Source of the DNA: a bacterium
Lineage (GTDB): Bacteria > Electryoneota > RPQS01
NCBI GenBank assembly: GCA_016702305.1
Contig: JADJEH010000015.1
Location: 1-54,546, forward strand
Length of the DNA: 54,546 bases
Direction of reading: 5' to 3'
The notes under the pieces are model-generated. The model had not been told where the DNA came from. It saw nothing but the letters and a program-made list of their open reading frames with translations, and did no database searches. Made by a program: the position numbers and the translations under genes. Numbering within the stretch: position 1 is the stretch's first letter; every line of letters begins with the position of its first letter. Positions 36,329-49,073 of the stretch are shown here, in pieces.

Positions 36329-37788
36329 ACACTATGACGATCCCGATTCTCTCGCTGATTCTTCTTTGTCCCGTTGTCGCGGTTCTACTTCTCTTTTTTG
36401 TGCCAGACGGCCGCGACAAGACTGTGCGCTGGATTTCGCTGTCGTTTTCGGTGGTAGCGATGTTCCTGTCCACCTGGATGTTCATCGCCTATGATCGGGC
36501 GGCCGCGGGCTTTCAGTTTGCCGAGCAATACGCCTGGCTGCCGGGGCTGAACTCAACCTATCATGTCGGCGTGGACGGCGTCGGTGCGACACTTGTGCTG
36601 CTGAACGCAATTGTCATGCTGACAGGCGTGCTCACGTCGTTTAGCATTGACTTCCGTGTCAAAGAGTATTTCATACTTTTTCTCCTGCTGGTTTCCGGTG
36701 TATTCGGCAGCTTCATCTGTCTGGATTTCCTGCTGTTCTTCATCTTCTTTGAAGTTGCTGTGCTGCCGATGTACCTCTTAATCGGCATCTGGGGTTCGAC
36801 CAACCGCGAATATGCGGCGTTGAAACTCACACTGATGTTGCTCGCCGGCAGCGGTCTGGTTTTCGCCGGTCTGATTATGACCTACTACACCAGTGCCGTG
36901 CGATCGTTCGATTTTCTGGTACTGCGTGACGCCGGTGCGTTCTCCTCCGACTTCCAGTACATCGTCTATCCGCTGATGTTCCTCGGATTCGGTACTTTGG
37001 CCGCGGTCTTCCCGTTCCACAACTGGTCTCCCGACGGTCACGTCGCGGCGCCGACAGCGGTTTCGATGCTGCATGCCGGTGTACTGATGAAACTTGGCGC
37101 CTACGGCGTGCTGCGTTATGGCATCGAGCTGTTCCCCAGCGGCGCGCAGGATTGGGCGTTGGTGGCGGGGGTCATGGCGGCGGGCGGTGTGGTCTACGGT
37201 GCGTTGGTCGCTGCCCAGCAGACCGACCTGAAGTACATGATCGGCTACTCGTCGGTTTCACACATGGGTCTGGTGATGTTCGGGCTGGCCGCCGGGACGC
37301 AGATGGCGATCAATGGCGCGGTCTACCAGATGTTTTCGCACGGCATTATGACGGCCCTGTTCTTCTCCGCAGTCGGCTTCTTCTACGAGCAGACGCACTC
37401 GCGCAACATTTTTGAGTATGGCGGCCTGGCGCGTAAAGCGCCGTGGATCGCCACCTGTTTCATTCTTGCCGGACTGGCGGGCGTCGGTCTGCCGGGTCTG
37501 GCAGGATTTCCGGCCGAGTTCATGATCTTCCTCGGCGCCTACGAGCGTTTCCCGCTGTTGACGCTGATTGCTGTTCCGAGTCTGGTGTTCGGCGCATTCT
37601 ATATGTTGCGCGTACTGCAGCGCGTATTTTTCGGTCCGGAGGCGGGTTACACGCCGAAGGTACATGATATCGGCGCGTTCAACGGTTCGCCCCGCGTTCT
37701 GCTTGCCGCACTCATCATTCTTTTTGGCGTCGCACCGCGCTTGCTGTCTGATGTCATCGCACCTTATGCGCGGGAGTTACTGAAATGA
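36325..37788 (+). CDS. nuoM: Complex I subunit NuoM
   Basis: A 487-residue antiporter-like subunit: FFIFFEVAVLPMYLLIGIWG, FPFHNWSPDGHVAAPTAVS and SVSHMGLVMFGLA are characteristic. GTG start overlapping nuoL by 4 bp. Confidence 0.95.
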   Translation: MNTMTIPILSLILLCPVVAVLLLFFVPDGRDKTVRWISLSFSVVAMFLSTWMFIAYDRAAAGFQFAEQYAWLPGLNSTYHVGVDGVGATLVLLNAIVMLTGVLTSFSIDFRVKEYFILFLLLVSGVFGSFICLDFLLFFIFFEVAVLPMYLLIGIWGSTNREYAALKLTLMLLAGSGLVFAGLIMTYYTSAVRSFDFLVLRDAGAFSSDFQYIVYPLMFLGFGTLAAVFPFHNWSPDGHVAAPTAVSMLHAGVLMKLGAYGVLRYGIELFPSGAQDWALVAGVMAAGGVVYGALVAAQQTDLKYMIGYSSVSHMGLVMFGLAAGTQMAINGAVYQMFSHGIMTALFFSAVGFFYEQTHSRNIFEYGGLARKAPWIATCFILAGLAGVGLPGLAGFPAEFMIFLGAYERFPLLTLIAVPSLVFGAFYMLRVLQRVFFGPEAGYTPKVHDIGAFNGSPRVLLAALIILFGVAPRLLSDVIAPYARELLK

Positions 37789-39209
37789 TGCTTCCGCTTC
37801 TTCCCGAATGGTCATGTTTGCTGGCGATTCTGGTCCTGTTTTTTGCTACTCTAATTGACAAGCTCAGCGACACGACCGCCCGCCGGTTGTCATTGGTGAT
37901 GGGCGTCGTTATCATCGCAGCGGCGTTCATGGCGCGCGGCGAGCAGGGGATGCTGTTCGCAGACAGCTATCGCGTAGATTCCTATTCGCAGTTCTTCAAA
38001 CTCTTGATCGGCATCGGCTTGTTTGCCAATGCCTTGCTTGGCTGGCCGTTGCGCACTCTGCCTCAGGCACAGCGCAGCGAGTATTATCTGCTATTCTTCT
38101 CGGCCGGACTGGGGATGATGCTCCTGGCGGGTGCTTTCAATTTCCTTGTCCTGTACGTGGCGATGGAGCTGCTTTCCTATTCACTATATGTGATGGTTGG
38201 CATGCGCCGGGCGCGCACGGAGTCCATCGAGAGTTCGATCAAGTATATCATCATTGGCGCCGCCGCCAGTGCAATCGGCCTATTCGGCGTCAGCTACATC
38301 TACGGGGCGACAGGCAGCTTGAACTTCGATGCGCTCATCAACGGTCTGCGGAGCGGTACAACTTCGCAAGAGCTGCTTCTGCCGGGCCTAGTCATGGTGC
38401 TTAGCTCGTTCCTGTTCAAGCTCGCTGCGTTCCCATTTCATGCTTGGGCGCCCGACGCCTACGAGAGCGCGTCATCACCGGTAGCGATGTTTCTTGCATC
38501 GGTATCGAAGCTCGCCGGTATCGCGGTGCTGTTTCGCCTGACCTACATGGTCAAGCCGTTCCTGCCCGCGTTTGAAATCGTGATTGGCATTTTGGCGATT
38601 GTGACGATGACTTTTGGCAACTTCGTCGCGTTCAGACAGACGTCGGTCAAGCGGTTATTCGCCTATTCGAGCATCGCCCAGGCCGGCTACCTGATGATCG
38701 GCATGATCGGTTTCGGCGACAGCTCGCCGACCGCGGTCGTGTTCTATTCGGTCATTTATCTTCTGATGAATCTTGTGGTCTTCTCTGTCGTGCTGGAACT
38801 CGAACGCGCCAAAGAGGACCCGACGCTCGAGAGTTTTCAAGGTCTTTATCGCCGCAACGCATTAATCGCGATGGCGCTGCTCGTGTCGCTGTTCTCGTTG
38901 GCCGGAGTGCCGCCATTGGCGGGTTTTTTTGGTAAGTGGCTGCTGTTTTCAAGCGCGGCCCAGGGCGGCCACATGTGGTTTGTCGTGCTGGCGATCTTGA
39001 ACAGCGTCGTTTCGCTCTACTACTACCTGTTTCTGGTCAAAGCGGCCTACTTCGGCGAACCCCCTGCGAATTTCGAAAAGCCGCAGAGCTCAACCACGCG
39101 CTGGGCGATTCTCGTGACCACGATCTTCATTGCGCTGCTCGGCATCTATCCGCGCGTGCTGACTGAGTACATAAGCGGGCTCGACTTGTCGCGCGCGCTG
39201 CTTCCCTGA
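37785..39209 (+). CDS. nuoN: Complex I subunit NuoN
   Basis: A 474-residue antiporter-like subunit with YVAMELLSYSLYVMVG, KLAAFPFHAWAPDAYE and SSIAQAGYLMIG. It is the last nuo gene; no nuoE, nuoF or nuoG follows. ATG overlaps the nuoM stop by 4 bp. Confidence 0.95.
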   Translation: MMLPLLPEWSCLLAILVLFFATLIDKLSDTTARRLSLVMGVVIIAAAFMARGEQGMLFADSYRVDSYSQFFKLLIGIGLFANALLGWPLRTLPQAQRSEYYLLFFSAGLGMMLLAGAFNFLVLYVAMELLSYSLYVMVGMRRARTESIESSIKYIIIGAAASAIGLFGVSYIYGATGSLNFDALINGLRSGTTSQELLLPGLVMVLSSFLFKLAAFPFHAWAPDAYESASSPVAMFLASVSKLAGIAVLFRLTYMVKPFLPAFEIVIGILAIVTMTFGNFVAFRQTSVKRLFAYSSIAQAGYLMIGMIGFGDSSPTAVVFYSVIYLLMNLVVFSVVLELERAKEDPTLESFQGLYRRNALIAMALLVSLFSLAGVPPLAGFFGKWLLFSSAAQGGHMWFVVLAILNSVVSLYYYLFLVKAAYFGEPPANFEKPQSSTTRWAILVTTIFIALLGIYPRVLTEYISGLDLSRALLP

Positions 39210-39246
39210 AACTGAACCAACACATATAACACACAAGGAGCCAATC

Positions 39247-39438
39247 ATGGCACTGCACATTGACGAAACCTGCATCAACTGCGGCGCTTGCGAACCCGTC
39301 TGCCCGACCAAGGCCATCACCGAAGGTCCGGACATTTTTGTGATTGATCCGAACACCTGCGTAGAGTGCATCGGACACCACCCCGAACCGCAATGCGTGA
39401 AGGTCTGCCCGGTGGACTGCATCCACAAAGCCGCCTGA
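39247..39438 (+). CDS. fdx: 2[4Fe-4S] ferredoxin (YfhL/Alvin type)
   Basis: A 63-residue ferredoxin. The first cluster motif is CINCGACEPVCP; the second has the 8-residue insertion typical of Alvin-type ferredoxins (CVECIGHHPEPQC, then VCPVDC). AAGGAG stands 7 bp before the ATG. Lying between complex I and NifJ, it is a good candidate for the soluble carrier linking them. Confidence 0.9.
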   Translation: MALHIDETCINCGACEPVCPTKAITEGPDIFVIDPNTCVECIGHHPEPQCVKVCPVDCIHKAA

Positions 39439-39489
39439 TCGCCTCACTTTGGCCGTGACCGGCAAGGTACGGCCTGAAAAACACAAGTT

Positions 39490-43058
<3,569 letters not shown>

Positions 43059-43062
<4 letters not shown>

Positions 43063-44057
43063 AAATGACAACACGCTATCTCGGGCTGACGCTCAAACAT
43101 CCGGTGATCGCTTCGGCGTCGCCGCTCTCTCACAATCTCGATGGCGTGCGCCGTCTTGAAGACGCTGGTGCCGCGGCAATCGTTCTGCCGTCGCTGTTTG
43201 AGGAGCAGATTGAGCACGAGTCGCTGCACATGCTGCACACGATGCAGCAGGGTACAGAGAGTTTTGCCGAGGCCACAAGCTACCTGCCCGAGCCCGAGCA
43301 GTTCATGGTAGGGCCTGATCAGTATCTGCGATTGATTTCGACTGCGCGTGAAGCGTGCGAAGTGCCGATCATTGCCAGTTTGAATGGTCATGCTCCCGGC
43401 ACCTGGGCGCAATACGCCCGCCAGATGGAAAGCGCGGGCGCATCGGCGCTCGAACTGAATGTCTATTACCTGGCCACGCGCTTCGACTTGACCAGCGCGG
43501 AAGTTGAAGAGAATTATCTCAATGTCCTGCGTGCCGTCAAGAGTGAGGTCAAAATTCCTGTGGCTTTGAAGCTCGGCCCGCACTTCTCGGCGTTTGCCTC
43601 GATGGCCAAGCGCTGCGATGACGCCGGTGCCGATGCGCTCGTGCTTTTTAATCGGTTCTATCAGCCCGATCTCGACATCGAAGAACTCGAAGTTCGGCCG
43701 CGCGTGGATCTTTCGACATCGTCTGAAATTCGTTTGCCGCTGCGTTGGTTGGCGATTCTGCACGGCCATCTGAAATGTAACATGGCGGCAACATCCGGAA
43801 TTCACACACATGACGATGCCGTCAAGCTGATCATGTCCGGCGCGGACGTGGTCATGCTCTGTTCAGCGCTGTTTCAATGGGGCATTCACCGGCTCGGTCG
43901 TCTTGCCGAGGAGATTGACGAATGGGGCACGGAGCATGGCTACGATTCGCTCGATATGCTGCGGGGTTCGATGAGTCAGCGGGCAGTGAAAGACCCGGAG
44001 TCGTACGAGCGCGCGAACTACATGAAGACCCTGCAGAGCTTCCGCCCGGTTGCTTAA
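43059..44057 (+). CDS. Dihydroorotate dehydrogenase-like FMN protein
   Basis: A 332-residue TIM-barrel protein of the DHOD-like family: LGLTLKHPVIASASPLS at the N-terminus, IASLNGHAPGTWAQYARQME, ALELNVYYLATR, VALKLGPHFS and a C-terminal phosphate-binding strand (DVVMLCSALFQWG). In true DHODs an active-site Cys or Ser sits in the loop after the NCP/NVS strand; here it reads NVYYL, so the substrate may differ. The family is often found next to NifJ, and the 4-bp overlap shows coupling here. A role in pyrimidine synthesis is possible but not shown. Confidence 0.8.
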
Positions 44058-44074
44058 GCTAAGTTGGTGGAGGT

Positions 44075-44110
44075 ATAGAGGGGCCGACGTCCATCGGCCC
44101 CTCTATTAAT
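44075..44110 (+). terminator. Terminator of the ferredoxin-metabolism cluster
   Basis: A 13-bp perfect stem (ATAGAGGGGCCGA with TCGGCCCCTCTAT) around CGTCCA, followed by an AT-rich TTAATTT tail. Confidence 0.85.
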
Positions 44111-44167
44111 TTAAAAGAAACAATAATTTGTGAAAAGTTGGCGGTGCCACGGCGAGGCCGGTTGCCC

Positions 44168-44196
44168 TTGACAGGGACACCGGAAAGCCGTATCTT
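44168..44196 (+). promoter_or_regulatory. Sigma-70-type promoter upstream of the DUF3098-like gene and tRNAs
   Basis: TTGACA at 44168-44173 and TATCTT at 44191-44196 with a 17-bp spacer. It can drive the small membrane protein gene and read on into tRNA-Val and tRNA-Asp. Confidence 0.75.
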
Positions 44197-44225
44197 AGGC
44201 ATTCTAAAGTCGTTAGGAGTCTGCC

Positions 44226-44525
44226 ATCCCCCCTCGGAAAGTCCAGGTATCGGCGTCGGCTGAGAAGCCGTCCGCGAAGAAGAGCGAGTCTCAAGCTCCG
44301 CGCTTCTCTGTTCCGTTTACGCGTAAGAACTATCAGATCCTTGGAGCTGGAGTTCTGATGCTGATAGCAGGCTATTTCTTCATGAGCCAGCCGCCACACG
44401 ACGGTTTCATGAGTTTGACTTTGTCGCCGCTAATTTTGACGGCGGCCTATTGTGTGGTAATACCGTGGGGCATTTTGGCGCGGGAACAGGCACCGACACA
44501 CCCGTCGCAGACCAGGGGCGATTAG
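44226..44525 (+). CDS. DUF3098-like small membrane protein; no canonical start codon
   Basis: The frame from 44226 to the TAG at 44523-44525 encodes about 99 residues: a basic Ser/Lys-rich N-terminus, then FTRKNYQILGAGVLMLIAGYF (helix 1) and SLTLSPLILTAAYCVVIPWG (helix 2), as in the DUF3098 family of FCB bacteria. A stop lies just upstream and AGGAG at 44215-44219 is spaced 6 nt from an ATC at 44226, where ATG would be expected; no ATG, GTG or TTG occurs in the first 40 codons. Either ATC is used, the base is wrong, or the gene is inactive. The last 10 bp overlap tRNA-Val. Confidence 0.55.
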   Translation: MPPRKVQVSASAEKPSAKKSESQAPRFSVPFTRKNYQILGAGVLMLIAGYFFMSQPPHDGFMSLTLSPLILTAAYCVVIPWGILAREQAPTHPSQTRGD

Positions 44526-44590
44526 CTCAGCTGGTCCAGAGCGCCTGCTTTACACGCAGGATGTCGGGGGTTCGAATCCCTCATCGCCCA
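44516..44590 (+). tRNA. tRNA-Val (anticodon TAC)
   Basis: Complete cloverleaf: acceptor GGGCGAT with ATCGCCC, D arm GCTC/GAGC, anticodon loop TTTACAC (TAC), T loop TTCGAAT. CCA not encoded. The first 10 bases overlap the end of the upstream protein gene. Confidence 0.95.
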
Positions 44591-44616
44591 CGATAGAACA
44601 TTATTAGCTTTTAGCC

Positions 44617-44690
44617 GGGGTCGTAGTTCAGTTGGTTAGAACGCTGGCCTGTCACGCCGGAGGTCGCGGGTTCGAGTCCCGTCGGCCCCG
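44617..44690 (+). tRNA. tRNA-Asp (anticodon GTC)
   Basis: Complete cloverleaf: acceptor GGGGTCG with CGGCCCC, anticodon loop CTGTCAC (GTC), T loop TTCGAGT. CCA not encoded. Its 3' end borders the right integrated element and is its probable attachment site. Confidence 0.95.
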
Positions 44691-44699
44691 CTAAAAAAC

Positions 44700-44730
44700 A
44701 AGGGTTTACCAGAGATGGTAAACCCTTTTG
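44700..44730 (+). terminator. Terminator after tRNA-Asp
   Basis: An 11-bp stem (AAGGGTTTACC with GGTAAACCCTT) around AGAGAT, followed by TT; it ends the tRNA transcript and separates it from the integrase. Confidence 0.8.
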
Positions 44731-44739
44731 ATTTGCTGT

Positions 44740-44767
44740 GGTCACAATATGGTCACACTTGGTCACA
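44740..44767. repeat. Three GGTCACA direct repeats at the element edge
   Basis: GGTCACA occurs at 44740-44746, 44751-44757 and 44761-44767, with start-to-start spacing of 11 and 10 bp, so all lie on one face of the helix. The last copy overlaps the integrase stop codon. This is the place where arm-type Int or Xis sites are expected, beside the tRNA core site. Confidence 0.65.
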
Positions 44768-45790
44768 GATCCGTGTCAAAATCGAGGCGGTTGACAGCGG
44801 TTCGAACGTGCTCTTGATTCAAGGCGAGGTAGTGCTTTTCTGTGACTTTCACCGATGAGTGTCCTAGCAGCCGACTTACGGTATAGATATCGACACCCTT
44901 TTCGATAAGGTGGCAAGCGAAGGTCGCTCGCAAGCTGTGCAAGTGGATGTCCGCTGGCAAGCCGATTTGGCGTGCCCATCTTCGGAACTTCTGGGAAACA
45001 CTGTCTGGCTTGTAGTCAGGGAAGAGTAGTCCTAATTGTTCACCAGGCCACTTAATGAAGAGCTCTGCCAAGGAATCCGAGATAGGAACAGTTCGACGGT
45101 TACCCATCTTTCCGGATTCTCCTCGAACGACAATTTGTCGTCTTGGCAGATCGATGTCAGACCACTGAAGTCCGAGAATCTCGTTTCTGCGGCAACCAGT
45201 CTTGAGTCCGATGATCATAAAACGTCTGTACAATGGATCCGAGTGCGAAAGCAGGAGCTTAATCTGGTCATTGTTAAGCCAAGCTGGCGGATCCGGAGTA
45301 CGAGTTCGCACAAGTTGAAATCTACCTGGAGCGGATTCGGGGATTAGCTTTAGCTTCTTGGCTTGCTGAAGCGCCGTATTGAGAACCCTTAACTCAAGGT
45401 TCAAAGTATGAGGCGAGACTTCTGCCAGTCGACGAGCCTTGTACTCTTCGAGAATCATCGGTGTGACGGCACCGACCCTCAGGTCGCCAACTGTGCCGAT
45501 AAGCGTACGAAGAGCCGTAGCTTCACGGTCACCAGTCTTTTTGCTTTTTTGTTTGACAAGGCAAATATACGACTGCGTTCTGCTAACTCACTGAGTAGCA
45601 TCGAAGGTGGCGAGTCTACGCCATCACTCTCACCTGTTGCAAGCGCAGAACAAAACTCATGATAGATCTTTTCCGCAGTTCGACGATCAGTCTCACCTAT
45701 CCTTCTGACTTTCATGACGCCGTCAACGCGGTATCTGATATCCCAATACGTTCCGCCCGACTTCAACTTCCGTTTTCTTAATGATGGCAC
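44763..45790 (-). pseudogene. int: Tyrosine integrase, one frameshift
   Basis: Upstream part (to about 45540): a SAM-like and AP2-like N-terminal region (SGGTYWDIRYRVDGVMKVRR). Downstream part: VGAVTPMILEEYKARR, then the catalytic domain with Arg in TGCRRNEI, Lys in SGKMGNRRTVPIS, His/Arg in HSLRATF, His in LLGHSS and Tyr in TEKHYLAL. The frame breaks in an A run (AAACAAAAAAGCAAAAAG on the minus strand); adding one A restores a continuous protein of about 340 residues. I start at GTG 45790 because AGGAGG (45804-45799) is spaced 8 nt from it. It belongs to the tRNA-Asp element and is clearly different from the left integrase. Confidence 0.8.
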
Positions 45791-45825
45791 AGGTCTCACC
45801 TCCTTTCGTGCCGGTTTCGTTCCCT

Positions 45826-45851
45826 AAGCCCCTGAGATATCTCAGGGGCTT
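45826..45851. terminator. Perfect 26-bp palindrome between integrase and excisionase-like gene
   Basis: AAGCCCCTGAGAT is followed immediately by its reverse complement. As RNA it would form a stem with a tight central loop. It could be a partial terminator or a protein-binding site controlling integrase expression. Confidence 0.6.
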
Positions 45852-45860
45852 TACTTCTTC

Positions 45861-46091
45861 TTATGCCGCTTTTCTAAGATTAATCTGACGCGGTGTAAGG
45901 CGTTGCTTGTGGCGCTCGATGAACTCATCGAGTTGCTGCCGCGTGAAATACACCGAGTTCTTCGAGAACCTCACGCATTCCATTCTCCCCGCGTGTACGT
46001 GTCGGTGAAGCGTTGTTCTGCTGATGCCAAGCGTGGCGGCTGCGTCTTTGGCCGGCAGCAGTAACTTCGAATCGGAATCATTTGTCGTCAT
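45861..46091 (-). CDS. Excisionase-like helix-turn-helix protein
   Basis: A 76-residue protein with an HTH_17-type motif (PAKDAAATLGISRTTLHRHV), a basic wing (GRMECVRFSKNSVYF) and a tail helix. It precedes the integrase on the same strand, so a recombination directionality factor or repressor is likely. The ATG is preceded by only a weak ribosome site. Confidence 0.7.
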   Translation of the reverse strand: MTTNDSDSKLLLPAKDAAATLGISRTTLHRHVHAGRMECVRFSKNSVYFTRQQLDEFIERHKQRLTPRQINLRKAA

Positions 46092-46127
46092 AATCTGGTC
46101 GATTTCTTGTAGTTGTTTGCAGATGCG

Positions 46128-46827
46128 TTACTTGAACAACCTCTTATACTCGGGAAAGAACGTGCACCCCGCGTCAAGAAAGCGGTTGTACTCAGCAATT
46201 GGATCGAGGCCTTTTTCGATTGCGTGAAACATCACCATAAATCGATTGTATGGTTCGACGAGGTCGCGGTGCCACACTCCAACGCGGTTTCTATACAGTT
46301 TTCCAATCTGGCCGCGATACTCATTAGCCAGACCGCTTTCCAAGTCGAGGATTGGCAAATGCTGCGGCTCAATAGATCCGGATATCTCCCCACAGTTCAT
46401 CCAGCAGAGTCATCGCCGTGTGAAGACCATGGTGAAGCTTCTGGCTTCTGTCACCCATACCGCCAAGATTTCCTTCCTTGAAAAATGCAACTTGCGGGTA
46501 GAGATACCAATGCTGACTGGGGTCCCGCAAAGCGGCGAAGAATTCGTAAGCGAGTGGCAAGTCTTCGAAATGCCCCAGGCAATGGAGAATCGTTGGTTGA
46601 ATCGAAGTGGGCTCAAAGGCCGCATACGCCTTCATAACGGCGCGATAAGTTGTCATCAGCTTGGCCGTAGTCATACCCAATTCGCTGTTCCAATCTTCAA
46701 CGCCAGAATACCAATACGCCGCCATCCTTACATCTGAATCTGCAGGTTCATTGAACATCTTTTCGAACTCGTTGGGATCGAGGTTGAACGGCAATATGTT
46801 GCCATTTGAATAGTTTAGATTACTCAC
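46128..46827 (-). pseudogene. Unknown element protein A, one frameshift
   Basis: GTG 46827 follows AAAGGA. The first frame gives about 146 residues (ILPFNLDPNEFEKMF near the start, then a Trp/Tyr/Phe-rich helical region) and breaks near 46385; the next frame continues with SIEPQHLPILDLE and ends YNRFLDAGCTFFPEYKRLFK. Joined it is about 232 residues. The last 50 residues resemble those of the two upstream proteins (IGKLYRNRVGVW as against IGKLYKSGIGRW; AEYNRFLDAGCTFF as against AAYHRFLDASHTNF). No known domain, signal peptide or membrane helix. Function unknown. Confidence 0.55.
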
Positions 46828-46942
46828 AGTTTGTCCTTTTGTTGTTTGTTGTGATTAGTTTCGATCTTTCCTTTAGTAGGGCACCAGCCAGTGTTCCAAT
46901 TGAATAGTAGCTGACTGGTACCCGTAGATTTAGCCTTCTATG

Positions 46943-47587
46943 TTACCCGCGGTAATCCCAGTAGTACGGCTGCTTGCCCAACTTGAAGGTCCGCATGTGG
47001 TCCAACATTGCTTCTCTTTCCAAACAGGCCTTCATTCCGACCATCATCACGTTTCGAAATCCAACCAAAGCCTCAGACCATCTGCCAATCCCTGACTTGT
47101 ACAATTTGCCAATGCAATCCGCGTAGTACTTGGCGGATTCGGGATCTTTAGCGGATTGTGGTCGATGTGCGGCTGGATTTGTCGTGCAAGTATCTGCAAC
47201 CCAATGGTCTACAAACGCCATCGCTAAGGCCATGTTCATCAGGTCGTCATCTGATACCTGGCGATCAGCATCATACAGCACAACCTGGATTGTAGCGCCG
47301 TTTTGGCACCACAGATATATCGGTTCTGGAAACATTTGCCAATAACCAGGATCAGTCTGTACCATGCCCTCTCGTACCGTCACTTTCTCGACGCCAGGTG
47401 GCAAGAATTCCTTGCGAAACTCTTCGTAGTTGAAGAGGACAGTAAGTGTTTGCCGAGTTGCCATGTTTTCTTGGATAAGGATCAATTGATCTGCCTTGGC
47501 AGTGCTTTTGTCGTACATTGATAGCAGGCCGATACCCAGGTGTCTCGGCGCCGGTTCACGAAAAAGTTTGTTCATAAGTTTTCCCAT
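46943..47587 (-). CDS. Unknown element protein B
   Basis: An intact 214-residue protein. The N-terminal half has beta-like patterns (LILIQENMATRQTLTVLFNYEEF, with motifs split by turns, then ATIQVVLYDADRQVSDDDLM); the C-terminal half is helical and shares the IGKLYKSGIGRW motif and the following helix with protein A. No recognised family. ATG 47587 and ATG 47575 (MNKLF) are both possible starts. A GC-rich hairpin lies in the gap upstream (47665-47691). Confidence 0.6.
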   Translation of the reverse strand: MGKLMNKLFREPAPRHLGIGLLSMYDKSTAKADQLILIQENMATRQTLTVLFNYEEFRKEFLPPGVEKVTVREGMVQTDPGYWQMFPEPIYLWCQNGATIQVVLYDADRQVSDDDLMNMALAMAFVDHWVADTCTTNPAAHRPQSAKDPESAKYYADCIGKLYKSGIGRWSEALVGFRNVMMVGMKACLEREAMLDHMRTFKLGKQPYYWDYRG

Positions 47588-47664
47588 TAAGGTTCAGCGG
47601 CCGGATTTCGCTGTGCTGAACGCCAAGTATCTTGTCAACGATATTCATAACAGTCCTTTACTGT

Positions 47665-47691
47665 GTCGCCGCCTGACCGGGAGACGGCGAC
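47665..47691. other. GC-rich hairpin between two element genes
   Basis: GTCGCCG (47665-47671) pairs with CGGCGAC (47685-47691) around a 13-nt loop, between unknown proteins B and C. No T tract follows on the minus strand, so a processing site or weak terminator is possible. Confidence 0.45.
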
Positions 47692-47778
47692 GATTAATGG
47701 TTCTTCAAATTCTGCCGTTGCCCGACCAGCAGAATAGATTGCATGGGTTACAGTTCTAAATCACGAGTTGTGACAAGC

Positions 47779-48577
47779 CTAAGAAAAGTCAACTTCCATG
47801 TCATTAGCGCCATCGGCCGTGTCTTCATTTATGATCATCAACGAGTCCGTGACGTAGGTTTCCCGTAGTCCTACAGAATGTGATTGTTCGAACTTCAGGA
47901 AATTTGTATGAGACGCGTCCAAGAAGCGATGATATGCTGCTACCGGATTTGACCCAATAAGGGCAGCACGAGACATGACAGCGACCTTGTTTGCGAAACT
48001 CCATGAGCCGGTTCGGCAAGAAGAGCATGTCATTTTGAACCGGGATGTTCGTATCGAGCGACAGTTGATTAACCTTGCGACGTGACAATTCCACTGGCTC
48101 ATGGTCAAGCGCATGCTCGCTAGAATGTCGCTCACAGAGGAAATCGTATAGCGTCAGAGTCGCTCCAATTGGTTGTGCAATTGATACGTCATGAACGATG
48201 TCGACCGGGTAGAAGCCAACGTTCACATAGCAGTTTGCAGCAACCCACTGGCGTTGCTTCGGTCCCAGCAAGTTCCAAAGTGTACGTGACATTCCACATA
48301 TTTCGATGTCAAGTGTTACTTCACCGCCTCCAGGCATTGGCGTCTGGTCCAGTAGTTCTTGGACTGGTGCCAGTGCCTTACGAACCGTGGCTTTACGTTC
48401 GTCATAAAGGCCAGGGATTTGTCCAAGCCAAAAAGCTTCCGGTGAATGAAGCACGGTAATGATTGTGCCGAGTTTACCGCGATAGTCCGTTGTTGGCCAG
48501 GCATCGTATTCATCCCTGGTCATGTTTGACGGCAGAATCCAGTTCTTGTGTTCTTCCATCCAATTCACTCTTCCCAT
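47779..48577 (-). pseudogene. Unknown element protein C, one frameshift
   Basis: ATG 48577 follows AGGAGG at 7 nt. The first frame (about 195 residues: NWILPSNMTRDEYDAWP, LGTIITVLHSPEAFWLG, GPKQRQWVAANCYVNVGFYP) breaks near 47992; the next frame gives NKVAVMSRAALIGSNP, AAYHRFLDASHTNFLKFEQ and an acidic tail ending MEVDFS. Joined it is about 265 residues. N- and C-terminal motifs echo protein A. No recognised domain. It is the first of three related genes on this strand. Confidence 0.55.
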
Positions 48578-48748
48578 TTCACTTCCTCCTCGTTAGGTTT
48601 GTGCACTTGCCGAAATCGACAAGTCATCATTTAAGATTAGGATTCTCGTTTATCAGCAGTGGGATGCTGACGAAATAGATTAATTCAGTTGATGCAGTTC
48701 CGGGAATCCGTCCCGGTCGGGAATCTGTGGTTGTCAAAGAACTTTCTG

Positions 48749-49073
48749 CTACCCCACACTTGTAATGAAGTGACAGGGTGTTTTTTGGAAGTGCTTACGT
48801 AATTTGGGGATAGCTCCTCCGATGTTGTTCTTGCCCCAAAGCATCTCCTGATAAGTTGCCTGTTTGATTCCCATGAAGTCTGCTGCAGTGCGTTCAGACA
48901 TCCCATTGACCCAAAGCTGGACAGCTGCCGCCTGTCGATCCGTCAAACTTTGAAAGCCTCCTCCAAAATATCGTGATTATGTCTGCTGGACTCTTCACTA
49001 TCGACGTCATCCATCTCGAAGGTCGGTTCTTCCAGACCGAATCGCTCAGTCTCGCCTGACCCGATGTCGTGGT
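48749..49073 (-). pseudogene. HTH (sigma region 4-like) protein, frameshifted
   Basis: The C-terminal 65 residues form a clear helix-turn-helix: LTDRQAAAVQLWVNGMSERT then ADFMGIKQATYQEML and PKLRKHF, like sigma region 4 or a phage-type activator. One T is missing in GTTTG near 48947; with it the frame extends upstream through an acidic segment (DVDSEESSRHNHDILEEAFK) towards about 49070. The start codon is not determined. It may regulate the element genes downstream. Confidence 0.5.
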
